From Parvularia atlantis (Eukaryota; Opisthokonta; Rotosphaerida): DNA of 36,188 nucleotides. The stretch covers positions 1-36,188 of the forward strand of contig CALSCO010000911.1 in NCBI GenBank assembly GCA_943704415.1, read 5' to 3'. How positions within the stretch are numbered: the first letter of the stretch is position 1; every line of letters starts with the position of its first letter. Below the pieces are notes generated by a model. It did not search any database, was not told the DNA's origin, and saw nothing but the letters and a program-made list of their open reading frames with translations. Position numbers and translations under genes: made by a program. Shown here in pieces: positions 1 through 9,683 of this stretch.

Positions 1-815
1 CCCCCCGCAGCCACCACCCCGCACCACGGGATCGGCTCCTTGTTGTACGACGCGGCCTCGGTGATCAGGCGCGGGTCGATCGACTCGGCCAGCGTGCACA
101 GCGTGAAGGCGCGGTTGCGGTGCGAGTCCAGCACCTCCCAGCGGTCGACGTGGTCCGCGGCATGCACCTGCCGCGCGCGCGACGTCACCTTCCCTCGTTC
201 GCCCGCCCCATGCGCCGCGCGCGCGCACGTCAAAGTAGTCGGTCGACGCGATCACGCCGCTGGCGATACGCGCCAGGGGCACGCGGCCGCACGTGCACGG
301 CGCCGCGAAGAGGCTGTGCTCGCTGTCGTTGACAAAGTCGGCCATGCGGTTGAGCTGCGCGCGCGCGCGTGCGCCGTCAGCCGCCGCCCCTCGTGCGAGC
401 GCGCCGCCATCACCTCGAACAGGCGGTCCGTGGGGATGTCAAGGCGGTCGTTCGGCAGCGCCCAGACCTCGTCCGAGTCGTCCGTGTTCATCCAGCTGAG
501 GTCGGTGACGTTGGCCGCGCGCGTGTACGCCTCGAGCCACTTGAAGCTGAGGTAGCCGCGGTTGCCGCAGGCGTAGCTGCAGCGCGGTGCTGAGCGCGAT
601 GGCGCACGATGGCGCGCGATGGGTGGCGCGCACCGCTTCAGCTTGTCGCGCGCCTCCATCGACCTGATCGTCTGGTGCCAGAGCTTGCACACGGCGCGGG
701 CGACCTCGAGATCCTTCACCTCAAGCTGCTTGAGCATCGTCTCAAGCATCTCGAGGCTGAACGAGCCGAAGCCGCGCGCGGCGGCCGCGGACGGCCCCTG
801 AACATCCACATCCAT
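1..815 (-). CDS. F-box protein, 5' part (C-terminus beyond window edge)
   Basis: The protein starts at the ATG at 815. Four exons (815-634, 576-414, 354-229, 167 to the edge) join in phase around introns of 57, 59 and 61 nt that begin GTGCG or GTGAT and end in CAG. Residues about 18-60 form an F-box-like helical motif (SLEMLETMLKQLEVKDL, then VCKLWHQTI), which in this family binds SKP1 in an SCF ubiquitin ligase. The region after it continues without a stop for at least 150 residues (for example NVTDLSWMNTDDSDEVW and WEVLDSHRNRAFTLCTLAE). I do not recognise a substrate-binding repeat such as WD40, LRR or Kelch. It is probably a cytosolic or nuclear SCF adaptor. The F-box call is moderately secure. 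The substrate is unknown, and the remaining domain lies outside the window. Confidence 0.6.
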
Positions 816-928
816 TGCGCGTCAACGTGTAGGAGGGAATTGTGAGCTTGACTGGCGGCTCAGCCGCTCAGCAGCTCACGGGCAGCACCGCAGGCACCGT
901 GCACGTACATACACAAGGCACAACCACC

Positions 929-2442
929 TCAAAAGCGGCTCACACCGATCAGATCCCGCGCGTCTTGGGGAACGACACCGAGAAAGTCCTCGCCGGCGAT
1001 GATCTTGAGGTGCACCGCGTCCAGGGGAGCCTTGCAGTGGGCCTTGACGTACGCGATCGCTTCAGAGGCAGGATCAGTGAACAGCGCACGCGCGTCGGCG
1101 TTCAGCTTCTTGTTGGTGACGAGCCAGAAGGTGATGCTGTTGATCTTGTAGTTGGCCGGCGACACGTTCTCGTGAGTGCTTCCACTGGAGCCTGAGGGTG
1201 ACGGTGTGGCCCGCGACGACGCGGCCGACGAATCGGATGAAACGGCCGAGGACGCCGCGGTCGCGAGAAGGGATCCCTCTAGGGCTTTGAGCAGCTTGTT
1301 GAAACCGGCGCATGCCGATCCGACCATGGCTCTGGCTTGCCCGCTGTTGTCAGCGCTCTTCCCAGTGTACTCGCCGCCGGCGGTGATGTGCGCCCTGCCG
1401 ACCGCACCAAGCTTGATCTGCAGCAGGTCGATGTCGAAGACCGCCGGCGTGGCCTCGGCGCCGCTGCCGCCGCGGCTGATGGTCGCGCTCCTGAACCCGT
1501 CCATGCCCATTTCCTTGCTCAGGCCCAGCATCATACCGTTGAGCTGGTCCAAGCTTGTCACCGCGCGCACGAACGCCGACTGGGCTAGCTTGCCCTCCCT
1601 CAGCACAAGTGGGACGCCGATGTGTAGGTACTCGGGACGGCAGGGCCCTAGGGCTGGCAGTCTCGAGCAAAGCCACTCGCGCACCAACGCCTCACGGAAG
1701 CCCGCTGGGGGAACCCGTTCCCTCCCGGTAGTTCAGGACTGAGCGGAACGCCAAGATGGTCTTCTCCGACATGCCGTCGCGCATGCCGTTGCGTGAGACA
1801 ATGTGTGCATAGGCACCAGGGTGAACCAGCCGGTAGTTGGACGTATTGGACGCGACGGGGCAGAGGATTCCCAAGTCTACCACAGCGCCGATCTGCAGGT
1901 GTGCGCCCGCCGCACTGCCCAAGCGCCTGCGGGCAAGTGAAGCCGCTCGCGCTGTTCTTCCGCGTCGCCAGAAAGGCAGCCTCGGTGATAAGAGCACTCC
2001 GGAAAAGCCCACGGAGCATAGCCTCGACTTCGGTCTCGACGGCGGGAGAAAGGAAAAGGGCGTGCAGCTTGAGCTCCTTCACGTGCTGCTGGCAGAGGCC
2101 ATATGCCGCGATGAGCAGGTCGCCGGCTTCTCTGTAGAGGGACTCCAGGGCCTGCGTCGACTGCTTGACGGTGATGCGAGCCGCGTACTGGGTCGCGACG
2201 GCTGCGTACTTTGCCCGCAGATCGTTGACGCCCCGGACGAACGCGACCGGCAGGCTGCTGAGGAACGCGTCCGGGTCCGAGTCGTGCTCGACGTCGACGT
2301 CAGCGCGGGGCGTGCCCAAAGGCGCCTCGGATAGCTGCACTCGGCGGACGCCTTCCGCGGCACGCGCAGCAGCTGCGGCACCCCGCCGCTCCGCGTCGCG
2401 CCGGCTGCGGATCCACGCCGCCGTGAACGCGTTGAAGTCCAT
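929..2442 (-). CDS. Unrecognised protein of about 500 residues, frame changes twice
   Basis: Three overlapping open stretches on the minus strand (from the ATG at 2442, then about 1950-1700, then about 1690-929) read as one continuous protein-like sequence. It starts MDFNAFTAAWIRSRRDAERR and ends VVPQDARDLIGVSRF. The middle is helical and rich in Leu, Ala and Glu (SLYREAGDLLIAAYGLC, MSEKTILAFRSVLNYREG). A Ser/Ala-rich linker lies before a C-terminal block with FWLVTNKKLNADARALF. I see no typical GTGCG...CAG intron at either frame change. The gene therefore seems intronless in a region where most genes are intron-rich, and its base composition looks less GC-rich than its neighbours. Its family is unknown to me. 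Possible explanations are assembly errors, unusual introns, or a recently acquired and decaying gene. The start and stop are reasonable but unproven. Confidence 0.4.
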
Positions 2443-2606
2443 GAGCGCGCGCTTGCAACGGTCAATCTAGCAGTTACCCGGGTAACTGCAGTGAAACATT
2501 AGCTGCGACGCCACCGGCTGGACGCCGCGATGCGATGCGCAGAGCGGCGTCGGCACTCACGCGCCTCATATGCAGCGCGGATGACAAGCGTCGGCCACAT
2601 CATGTA

Positions 2607-3391
2607 CTACGCGCCGTACTTGGGCGTCCGTCCAAGCATGTAAGCGAGCTCGTCCGCGAGGTGGTCGGCCAGCAGCACGCCCGCGCCGCCCTGCAGCGCA
2701 CACGCGGCCGGGCCAAACTGCGTCGCCTCGTCGCGCCGCGTCACGCCCTCGAGCGCGCTCGCGACGAGCATCGGCACGCTGGGACGCCGGCGCACGCGCA
2801 GAGTGAGTCGTGGTGTCAGTGCGGGCGGCGCGCGCACCGATGCGTCGTCACGGGCTGCCGGCGGTAGCGCTCGAACGACTGCACGGGCAGCGGCACACCC
2901 GGCCGCACCTCGCGCCGCGTCGCGCCGTCGCTGCGCAGTCCGGCGTAGCGCGCGTACTCGGGTGTGCGCAGCAGCGCGTCGGCGTCGACATTGTCCGCGT
3001 GCGTCGCCACGAGCACGCGCAGTGTCCCCGACGGCAGCCCGGGCGTCGTCAGCAGCTCGTCGGCCGCGGCCGGCCCGTCCACGTGCACCACGAGCAGCAG
3101 CGGCCCGCCGTCGTCCGCCGCAAGCCGTCTGCGCACGTCGTCCCGCGCCTCCGCCGGCGGCGGCCCCGTCCCGCCCGCGCGGATCGACGCCGCGCGCCCG
3201 ATCAGCGGTCCATCCGGGCGGAGCATCGCGGCGTCAATGGCGTCGCCAAGCGCGTCCGTCCGCGCCACCAGCAGGCCGCAGCAGCCCGCTGCGGCCAGTG
3301 CGTGCGCGCCGGTGCCCCACTGGTCCGGCGTGGCCCCCGCGGCGTCGTGCGCAACCACGATCAGCACGCGTCGCGTCTGCGCATCACCCAT
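2607..3391 (-). CDS. Small protein, possibly phosphoglycerate-mutase-like metalloenzyme
   Basis: Two exons (3391-2838 and 2778-2607) join across a 59-nt GTGCG...CCAG intron and give about 241 residues ending GRTPKYGA. The N-terminus (RRVLIVVAHDAAGATPDQWG, then GLLVARTDALG), a middle strand (GPLLLVVHVDG), and the C-terminal block (VPMLVASALEGV, then FGPAACALQGGAGV) follow the order of elements in archaeal-type cofactor-independent phosphoglycerate mutase or other alkaline-phosphatase superfamily proteins. I cannot find the full metal-binding set, so the enzyme may be inactive or the resemblance may be chance. An upstream in-frame ATG at 3475 would add a hydrophobic leader. I prefer 3391 because a CGCAG acceptor-like sequence sits just before it and the first beta strand follows directly. 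That the gene is real is likely; its function is a weak inference. Confidence 0.5.
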
Positions 3392-3646
3392 CTCCTGCGA
3401 AAAAGTACAACACACGGCAAGGGCAGGAAGAAGCCGGGCGACAGACGCGGTGAGACGTCGGCTGCGAATGAGCATGCGCTGGGATAGATGACTGCTCCCG
3501 ACTTCGCGAAGCGTCGGCTGCACATACGCCAGCGCTGGAATGCCAAACTGTTTTAGACTTTGTGGTCTGAAGTTCGTCTTTGCGAAGCGTCTTGCCCGCG
3601 CTCTTGCGTCCAGCCGCGCAAAAGATAGCAGGCGCTCACGGACGCG

Positions 3647-4048
3647 ATGGACCGCGCGTTCGTGTACATGCTGACGAAGCCGGTTGTGACGAGCCTCGCG
3701 ACCGAGCTGCGCGATGTGGGCCTCACGGTGCAGACGTACACGGCCGACCTCGGGCACGAGCAGCGGCGCGGCGCGGCGGCGGCGTGGCGGTCGGCGGTCC
3801 GCGGTGTGACGGTCGCCACGGGCGGCTTTGGCGCGGGCGTCGACTGCGCCACCGTGCGCATCGTCGTGAACATCGGGTCGTACAATCTCGTCAGCCTCGG
3901 CCGCGTCGGCATGCCGGCCCGCGCCGTGTTCATCCAGGAGCTGCAGCACTACCCCGACGGCGACGTCGCGCCGTCCAGCCGAAAAAAGGTCCATGGAAAA
4001 ATGTCCAGCAACGGTGTCGGCCGCGCACGGCCCGCACGCTGCGTGTGA
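3647..4048 (+). pseudogene. RecQ/SF2 helicase C-terminal domain fragment
   Basis: The open frame from the ATG at 3647 encodes about 95 residues that match the second RecA-like lobe of an SF2 DNA helicase. A motif IV-like strand (FVYMLTKPVVTSLATEL) is followed by a motif V-like block (VATGGFGAGVDCATVRIVV). A degenerate motif VI follows (SLGRVGMPARAVFI instead of QxxGRxGR). No Walker A or DEAH lobe is visible upstream, and the last 40 residues become low complexity before the stop at 4048. An in-phase CAG just upstream (near 3632) could be the acceptor of an intron, so I cannot exclude a missing 5' part. It lies in the lower-GC patch with the unrecognised gene to its left. The likeliest reading is a remnant of a larger helicase, perhaps from a mobile or subtelomeric copy. 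It may still be a small host gene. Confidence 0.45.
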
Positions 4049-4313
4049 TGTGAGGCGCAACGCCGCACACGGCGCAAGAGGGAGAAGGAAAGGAAGAGGG
4101 ATGTGCGTGCCCAGCGAACGGCCGCGCGCCGGAGAGGCAGGCGGCACGGGCCGATTATAAAGGCACAGAAGCGACTCTGCGCGCCACGCGGCAGTCGGGC
4201 ACCCACGGGGGCGCGGGGGGCAGGCCCGGCTGTTTGACTAGTGGCGCGCGGGAGAGAGAGAGGAGAGAGCGAGAGCAAGCGACGCACCTTGTACGCTGCA
4301 GTTGACATAAAAC
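4049..4313. other. Intergenic region before the RhoGEF gene
   Basis: These 265 bp carry no convincing reading frame. They contain a TATA-like box and a purine-rich run near 4253-4276 (repeated GAGA), and end in TTGACATAAAAC just before the RhoGEF start codon. This is the longest 5' spacer before a recognised gene in the window and probably holds that gene's promoter and leader. Confidence 0.5.
4156..4163 (+). promoter_or_regulatory. TATA-like box
   Basis: TATAAAGG stands out in very GC-rich surroundings, about 150 bp upstream of the RhoGEF ATG at 4314. Its position fits a core promoter with a leader of roughly 120 nt. No transcript data support this. Confidence 0.35.
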
Positions 4314-7300
4314 ATGGCGGCGAACAGTGACAGCAACGAGGCCCATCGACGGTCGCTCCCAGTCGACGCGGACGTGGACGCGCTGGCGGCGTCGATGCTG
4401 CTCGATCTGGCGCTGGTCGGGGCGGACGCCCCGGCGGACGGCGAGGGCGAGCATGACGCGCCGGCCGACGTGCGAGGTGCGCGGTGCGGCGCGGGCCTGC
4501 TGGAACGCGTTGTTTACGCCTCCTCAGATGCAGCGCCGTTGCCGCCGCGCATGCCGCAGGGCGCGCCGCTGCCCGTCACGTTCGCGTCGCTGCAGGTTCA
4601 CGCGCGCAAGCCCAAGGGCAAGACGCGCCTCGAACAGCTCTTCGACGCGCCCGGCAGCGGTAGCCCCGCCCCGCCGCTCACGCCGACCGCCGCTGCCGCC
4701 GTCCGCCCGATCTCGCCCAAGCTCATCGACGGCAGCCTCGTCGCGGGCGGCGTGCCGCTGCTGTCCCTCGCCGAGGTCAACGCGAGCGTGCGCTCGTCCG
4801 ACGGCGCCGACGCCGAGCCCGTCGCGTCCTCGCCGCCGCCGCAGCGGGCCGCGGGCGGCTCCGTGCGCATCAAGAACCCGTGGGAGCGCCTCAAAGGCTC
4901 GATCCGCGTGTCGCGGTCCGCCCGAAGACCGTCAGCCGCGGCCGAGCCGTCGCCTTCGTCGTCCGGCGCGTCGCTCGACGGCCTCGTGGGCAGCGGCAGC
5001 GCGACGCACATCGAGCCGTTCCCAACCGGCGAGTGGGAGGCCGAGCCCGGGCCGGAGCGCGCGCTGTCGCCAGAGACCGGCGGCGCCGAGCAGCGCGAGC
5101 GCTCGTCGTCCATGTCGGCGGCCGGCATCGGAACGCACAGCGGGTCGGACGCGTCGCGCTACCTGTCGATCAAGTGCGCCTGGCCCTGTCCGGGCGTCCG
5201 TGCTGTGCTGAACTTGTGTGTGCGCGCGCCAGGCGCCTGTACAAGAAGACGCTGGGCAGCCGCTCGGCGCTCGACCCGTCGCTGTACAGGAAGGACGACA
5301 AGAAGGGCACCGTGCGCGTGATCAACGTGCAGCTGCCCGCGGCCGACGACACCATCAGCGAGGCGTCGCCGCCGCCGCAACGCTGGTGCGCGCACCCGCC
5401 GCTCTCAGGACCGCTGCTCACGCGGGCCGCAGGTACGAGGTGCTCGGTGTGGACGTGATGCAGCTCGCGGAGGAGGAGGTGCACCGCCAGGAGACGATCT
5501 ACGAGATGGTCGAGACGGAGCAGGGTGCGCGCCCCTGTGCCTGCCTGCTGCCCGCAGCTGTGCTTAGGCGTGCACCGCGCGCAGACTACATCGGCAACCT
5601 GCAAATGATCCAGGAGGTGTTTATCCGCGAGCTGCAGCACAACCAGCTCATGACTGGCAAGGAGATCTCGTCGGTTTTCTCCAACATTGAGCAGCTCATC
5701 CTCGTCAACCAGGTGCGCGCGTGTGTGTGCACCGTACGTGTGTGCGCGTGGTGCCTGAGCCGGCTGGCACGGCAGGAGCTCCTTAGTAAGCTGCGCGAGC
5801 GCCAGCGCTCCGGCGTCACGTACAAGATCGGCGACGTCTTCCTTGAACTGGTGCGCTCACGAGAGTGTCGCGCTTTTGTCCTCACAACTGCGACAGGCCA
5901 GCTACTTCAAGATGTACAAGGACTATTGCGGCAACCAGCCGAGCGCGCTCGCGACCCTGCAGAAGCTCAAGGATAAGGAGGACCTGCAAGAGTTCCTGCG
6001 GGTGCGGCGCGCTGCGCTCGCGGTGACGCCAACGCTGAAGCGCGTGGCGGCCAGGCGTGCCAGCAGCGCAAGGAGTGCCGCAACCTGACCCTGACGACGT
6101 TCCTGCTCGTGCCCGTGCAGCGCCTGTGCAAGTACCCGCTGTTCCTCAAGGCACGCACGCCGCGTGCAAACGGCCAAAGCGTGTCTGACGCGCGCTGCGT
6201 CCGTCCAGACGATCCTCAAGCACACGCCCGAGGAGCACGAGGACTACGGCGACATGCAGCGCGCGCTCGCGCTGATGGAGAGCGTGGTTGAGACGGTCAA
6301 CGAGCGCCGCAAGTTTGTCGAGAGCCAGCAAAAGATGGTGCAGATCGCCGGCACGCTTGAGTTTGCCGAGGTGCGCCCGCGCCATGTGTCGCTAGCCACT
6401 GACGCTGCCCACGCTGCCGCCCAGCCATTTGTGCTGCTCGTGCCCACGCGGCACTTTGTCACGGACGGTCCGCTGCCCAAGCTCGACCAGACGGGCCGGC
6501 TGAGCGAGCGGCACGGGTTTCTCTTCAACGACATCCTCATCTGGGCCAAGCAGAGCGTGCTGAGCCGGAAGCGGCACCAGGTCCACCGTCCGTCTGTGCG
6601 ACGCGTGCGCGCGCTCATGTGCCGCCCGCGCCGGCAGGTCAAGGTCGTCTTTGACCTCACGCGCTGCCTCGTCGTCGATACGCCCGACCCGGCGCCGACC
6701 GAGGGCGACGACGGTGCGCGCCGCCTGACGTCTCGCCTGACCTGACGATGCCGAGCAGCGCCGAAGCGGACGTGCAGCTTCGAGATCGTCTTTGCCGGGC
6801 GCGGGCGCTTCGTCATGGGCTTTGCCGACGCGGCCGCCAAGCAGCACTGGCTACGGCCGCTCAAAAACATCACCGACCGCTACCTCGAGGAGCAGGTGCA
6901 GCGTGTCGCGCTCGCCTCGCCACGCTGGCTGATGTGCTGCTGCGCCGCGAGCAGAAGGAGCTGCACGAGAAGGCCGACGCGCACGCAGCGCACGGCGAGG
7001 ACGACTCGGACGACGAGGGCCACCAGCAAGAGGGCGCGCTGCGCGATCGAGTGCGTCGCCAGCCGCTGCCGCTGCTGCCGCTGCTGCCCCTGACGCGACC
7101 GCGCTCTCGCAGGTGCGCGTCGTGTCCATCTACTCGTCCTCGCGCGCGCTCGACGGCCTCTCGCTTGAGACGTACCTGCCGAAGAAGTCGTCGCAGCACG
7201 GCAGCTCGGACGGCATCGTTGTCGTCGACGACGGCGACCACGCGCGGGCCGATGAGGTGCGCTGGACCGTTCACTAAGCCTTGACTGACGCGAGCGCAGG

Positions 7301-8169
7301 TCAAGCGCGACTCTGGCGCGAGCGACTCGTCCACCGGCTCGCATGCGCGCACCGACGAGCATCTCAGCCCGACGGGCAGCCGTAAGCGCGCGACGCCGCC
7401 GATGCCCGCGCCGTACTTTGCGACCAAGGGCCGCACGAGCGACGGCGCATCGCCGCGCGGCGCAGCCGAGGCGCCGATCACGCCCAAGGCCGTCCCGCCG
7501 CTGCCACCGACTGACACGCCCGCCGCAATGGAGGGCCTGTACGCAACGTCGTCCGAGCCGACGCTGCACGGCCTGCCGCCCATCAGCCCGCCCACGCGCC
7601 GTCCGCCGCCGCCGCCCAAGGCGCTGCCGCCGCTGCCTGTGGGCGAGAGCGAGCCCGCGCCGGTCGCGGTGCGCCGGCCGCCGCCAACGCTGCCCAAGCC
7701 GGCAGCGGCCTCGACCGTGATCATGATGGAGACGTCGTCGCCGTCGAGCGTCAAGCAGGCGCTGCGGCAGTCTGCGCATGCGCCGCCGCCCGTCGTCGCG
7801 CCCAAGCCGCTGCACGTGCCGGCGCCGCGTCGGCAGAGCGGGCACACAACGGTGCCTGTGACCGACGCGCCTGCCAAGCCATCCGTGCCGCGGCACGTGC
7901 CGGCGCCGCGTCGGCAGAGCGGGCACACAACGGCGCCTGTGACCGACGCGCCTGCCCCGCCACCGGCGACTGACGCCTCGCCGCCCGCGCCTGCCAAGCC
8001 ACCCGTGCCGCGCAAGCCGTCGTTCGCGCCGAGCGACGAGCGCCCTCTGGTCGCCACCCGCCCGCGCCTGCGCACCGCATCCGACGACTCCGCCGTGCGC
8101 GCACCCTTCGCCGCCAAGCCGCCCGTGCCGGCCAAGCCGGCTGTCGTCCCGCCCCCTCTGGTGCAGTAG
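4314..8169 (+). CDS. Rho guanine nucleotide exchange factor (DH-PH)
   Basis: Thirteen introns separate exons for about 1,000 residues. The first 290 are Ser/Pro/Ala-rich and probably disordered. A Dbl-homology domain follows. Its conserved blocks rejoin exactly when introns are removed: ETIYEMVETEQ then DYIGNLQMIQEVFIREL, KEISSVFSNIEQLI, and TTFLLVPVQRLCKYPLFLK then TILKHTPEEHEDY. A PH domain comes next (RHFVTDGPLPKLDQTG, HGFLFNDILIWAKQS, ending in AKQHWLRPL). The last 330 residues are a proline-rich tail with many PPxP motifs and a 27-residue duplication. The family loads Rho GTPases with GTP at membranes to drive actin remodelling. The tail could bind SH3 proteins, which is inference. The intron at 6151 uses a GC donor. 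The stop at 8169 is 16 bp from the stop of the convergent ROGDI gene. Target GTPase unknown. Confidence 0.9.
6151..6208 (+). other. GC-AG intron in the RhoGEF gene
   Basis: The conserved DH-domain helix reads PLFLK then TILKHTPEEHEDY only if a 58-nt intron with the donor AAG|GCACGC and acceptor GTCCAG is removed. No GT donor nearby keeps the frame, so the donor appears to be GC. Confidence 0.8.
7812..7956 (+). repeat. Tandem 81-bp duplication in RhoGEF tail
   Basis: Positions 7812-7875 and 7893-7956 are identical apart from one base (T/C, giving Val/Ala). The period is 81 bp, so 27 residues are repeated in frame. The shared peptide includes HVPAPRRQSGHTT and PVTDAPA. Near identity suggests a recent duplication. 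Confidence 0.95.
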
Positions 8170-8185
8170 ACTGTAACTTTACAAT
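8170..8185. terminator. Shared 3' region between convergent genes
   Basis: Only 16 bp separate the RhoGEF and ROGDI stop codons. Within them TGTAACTTTACA (8172-8183) puts a TGTAA on each strand. UGUA is the known binding site of cleavage factor Im, so this could be a two-way polyadenylation element. The 3' UTRs must overlap the opposite gene. Confidence 0.45.
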
Positions 8186-9646
8186 TCAGATGCTCGAAAA
8201 CATGCGGATCTTCTCCAACAGCCAGAAACAGTGGTCGTAGGCGGCGTTCATCGCGCCGAGCGTCTGCTTGAGCGCGGTCATGACCAGCTCGATCTCGGCC
8301 GAATCGAGCACCTCGACCGGCTGGCCGTTGAGCGAGCTGTCGTTTGCGTGCGCAGTCAGGGGACGCGCGCGTGCGTGCGCCACACACAAGGTCCGCCCGG
8401 GCACGAGCATGAACGACGTGAAGCGGTCCCGCAGGCTAACGCGCAGCTGCGACGCCGCGGCGGCCGTGGTGAAGTGCAGCGCGTACGCCTGCAGGAACAC
8501 CTGCGCGGACGGCCGAACGGGGCCGTGTGAGCGGAGGGCGGACGGTCGCGCGAACTCTCTGCCCACCCGCTCGTTCATGATCGAGACGCGCACGAGGATG
8601 TCGTCCGGGAGGGCCGGGTTGAAGATCTGCGCGCCCAGTCGGTGCCCGCCTCTGCGCACCGCCAGCGCACCATCCGGTTGAGCACGCTCTCATTGTGAAT
8701 GCGCGCGTCGTCGATGAACAGCAGCTGGTCTTTGGCCTGCTTGATCAGGTACGCTAACCTGTCGAGGAACTGCGTGCGTCGCCGCGGCCGTCAAGAGAGA
8801 CGCACGCGCGGTCGCGCAGCCGCGCACCGAGTCGACGGCCTCGCGCGCCTCGCCCGCCACCGAGTCCTCGCGGAAGTCGTCCAGCAGCGCCAGCGCCATC
8901 GCGAGGTAGTTGCGCGCGTCTTGCAGCTGCGTCGTTTGTGTGAGCACGCCAGCGCGAACGCGCGCGAGACGGCACCTGGCGCAGGTTCCAGGGCCGCTCG
9001 GGCGTGATCGTCGTGCGCCAGACCTGCCCGCGGTTCCAGCGCGCAAACTTGAGCTTGATGTCCTATGTGCGCGTTGAGCGCATTGAGCGCGATGCTGTGC
9101 GGGCTGCGCGAGACGCACGGCGCGTGTGATCGACGCGCCGTCAAACGTGAGCGCGCCGGTGAGCTTGTCACTGCGCGTGCGTGCAAACTCAGCGGGCGAG
9201 CGCGCGCCGGCCGCGACGGGCGCAGGCCGCACCCGGGCGACGACATGTTGACGGTCACGTCGGGCTTCGACAGCTGCTGGCGGAGCTTGCTCGTGAGCGT
9301 CTGCGGCGGCTGCGACGGCGGCTGCTGCTGCGCATCGCCCGATGCCACGCCGCCGTCGCCCGTCTCGCGCTGCGCCCGCGGCGTGAGCGGGCGGATGGCA
9401 GTCTGTGTGCGCAGGCGGATGAGCCAATGGCGTGCGCATCACGCGCAACGCCGCACCTTGAGCACGGTCGCCATCTGCTGCAGGAACAGCGGCAGCTGCT
9501 GCGCCATGAGCCACTCAAACTCCTTCTCCTGCACCGCACAACGCGCACAACGCCCCGCGTCAGCTGCTGCCGCCGAGCGAGAAGCGACCGCCGCGCACCA
9601 TCACCGCGACCTCGAGCCGCTCTGCCGCCTCATGACTTTCCATCAT
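8186..9646 (-). CDS. ROGDI: ROGDI (leucine zipper homologue, RAVE/rabconnectin-3 component)
   Basis: Ten exons give about 290 residues, close to human ROGDI (287). Family blocks are in order: KEFEWLMAQQLPLFLQQ, DKLTGALTFDGASITR, DIKLKFARWNRGQVWRTT, LQDARNYLAMALALLDDF, IFNPALPDDILVRVSIMNER, VFLQAYALHFTTA, and a C-terminal YDHCFWLLEKIRMFSSI. ROGDI and its yeast counterpart Rav2 act with rabconnectin-3/Rav1 to assemble the V-ATPase on acidic organelles. The nine introns are about 50-70 nt. Most start GTGCG, with GTGCCG, GTGGGC and GTGTGT as exceptions. The start at 9646 (the second of two adjacent ATGs is at 9643) is 37 bp from the start of the divergent DHHC gene, suggesting a shared promoter. 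The family assignment rests on several blocks and is secure. Confidence 0.88.
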
Positions 9647-9683
9647 GGTCGCGGGGCGACTTTCGATACTGTGACACACGGCC
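9647..9683. promoter_or_regulatory. Bidirectional promoter ROGDI / DHHC
   Basis: Thirty-seven bp separate the divergent ATGs. The interval has the only AT-richer bases nearby (CGACTTTCGATACTGTGAC) and no TATA box. A shared promoter is inferred from spacing alone. Confidence 0.4.

Noticed and set aside
1715-1735. A 10-nt GT...AG segment that would rejoin frames in the unknown gene
   Set aside because: Far too short for a spliceosomal intron and lacks the GTGCG and branch signals of real introns here.
3486-3646. Short direct repeats TTYGCGAAGCGTC near 3503 and 3581
   Set aside because: Two imperfect copies only, without terminal inverted repeats or target-site duplication, so not enough for a transposon end.
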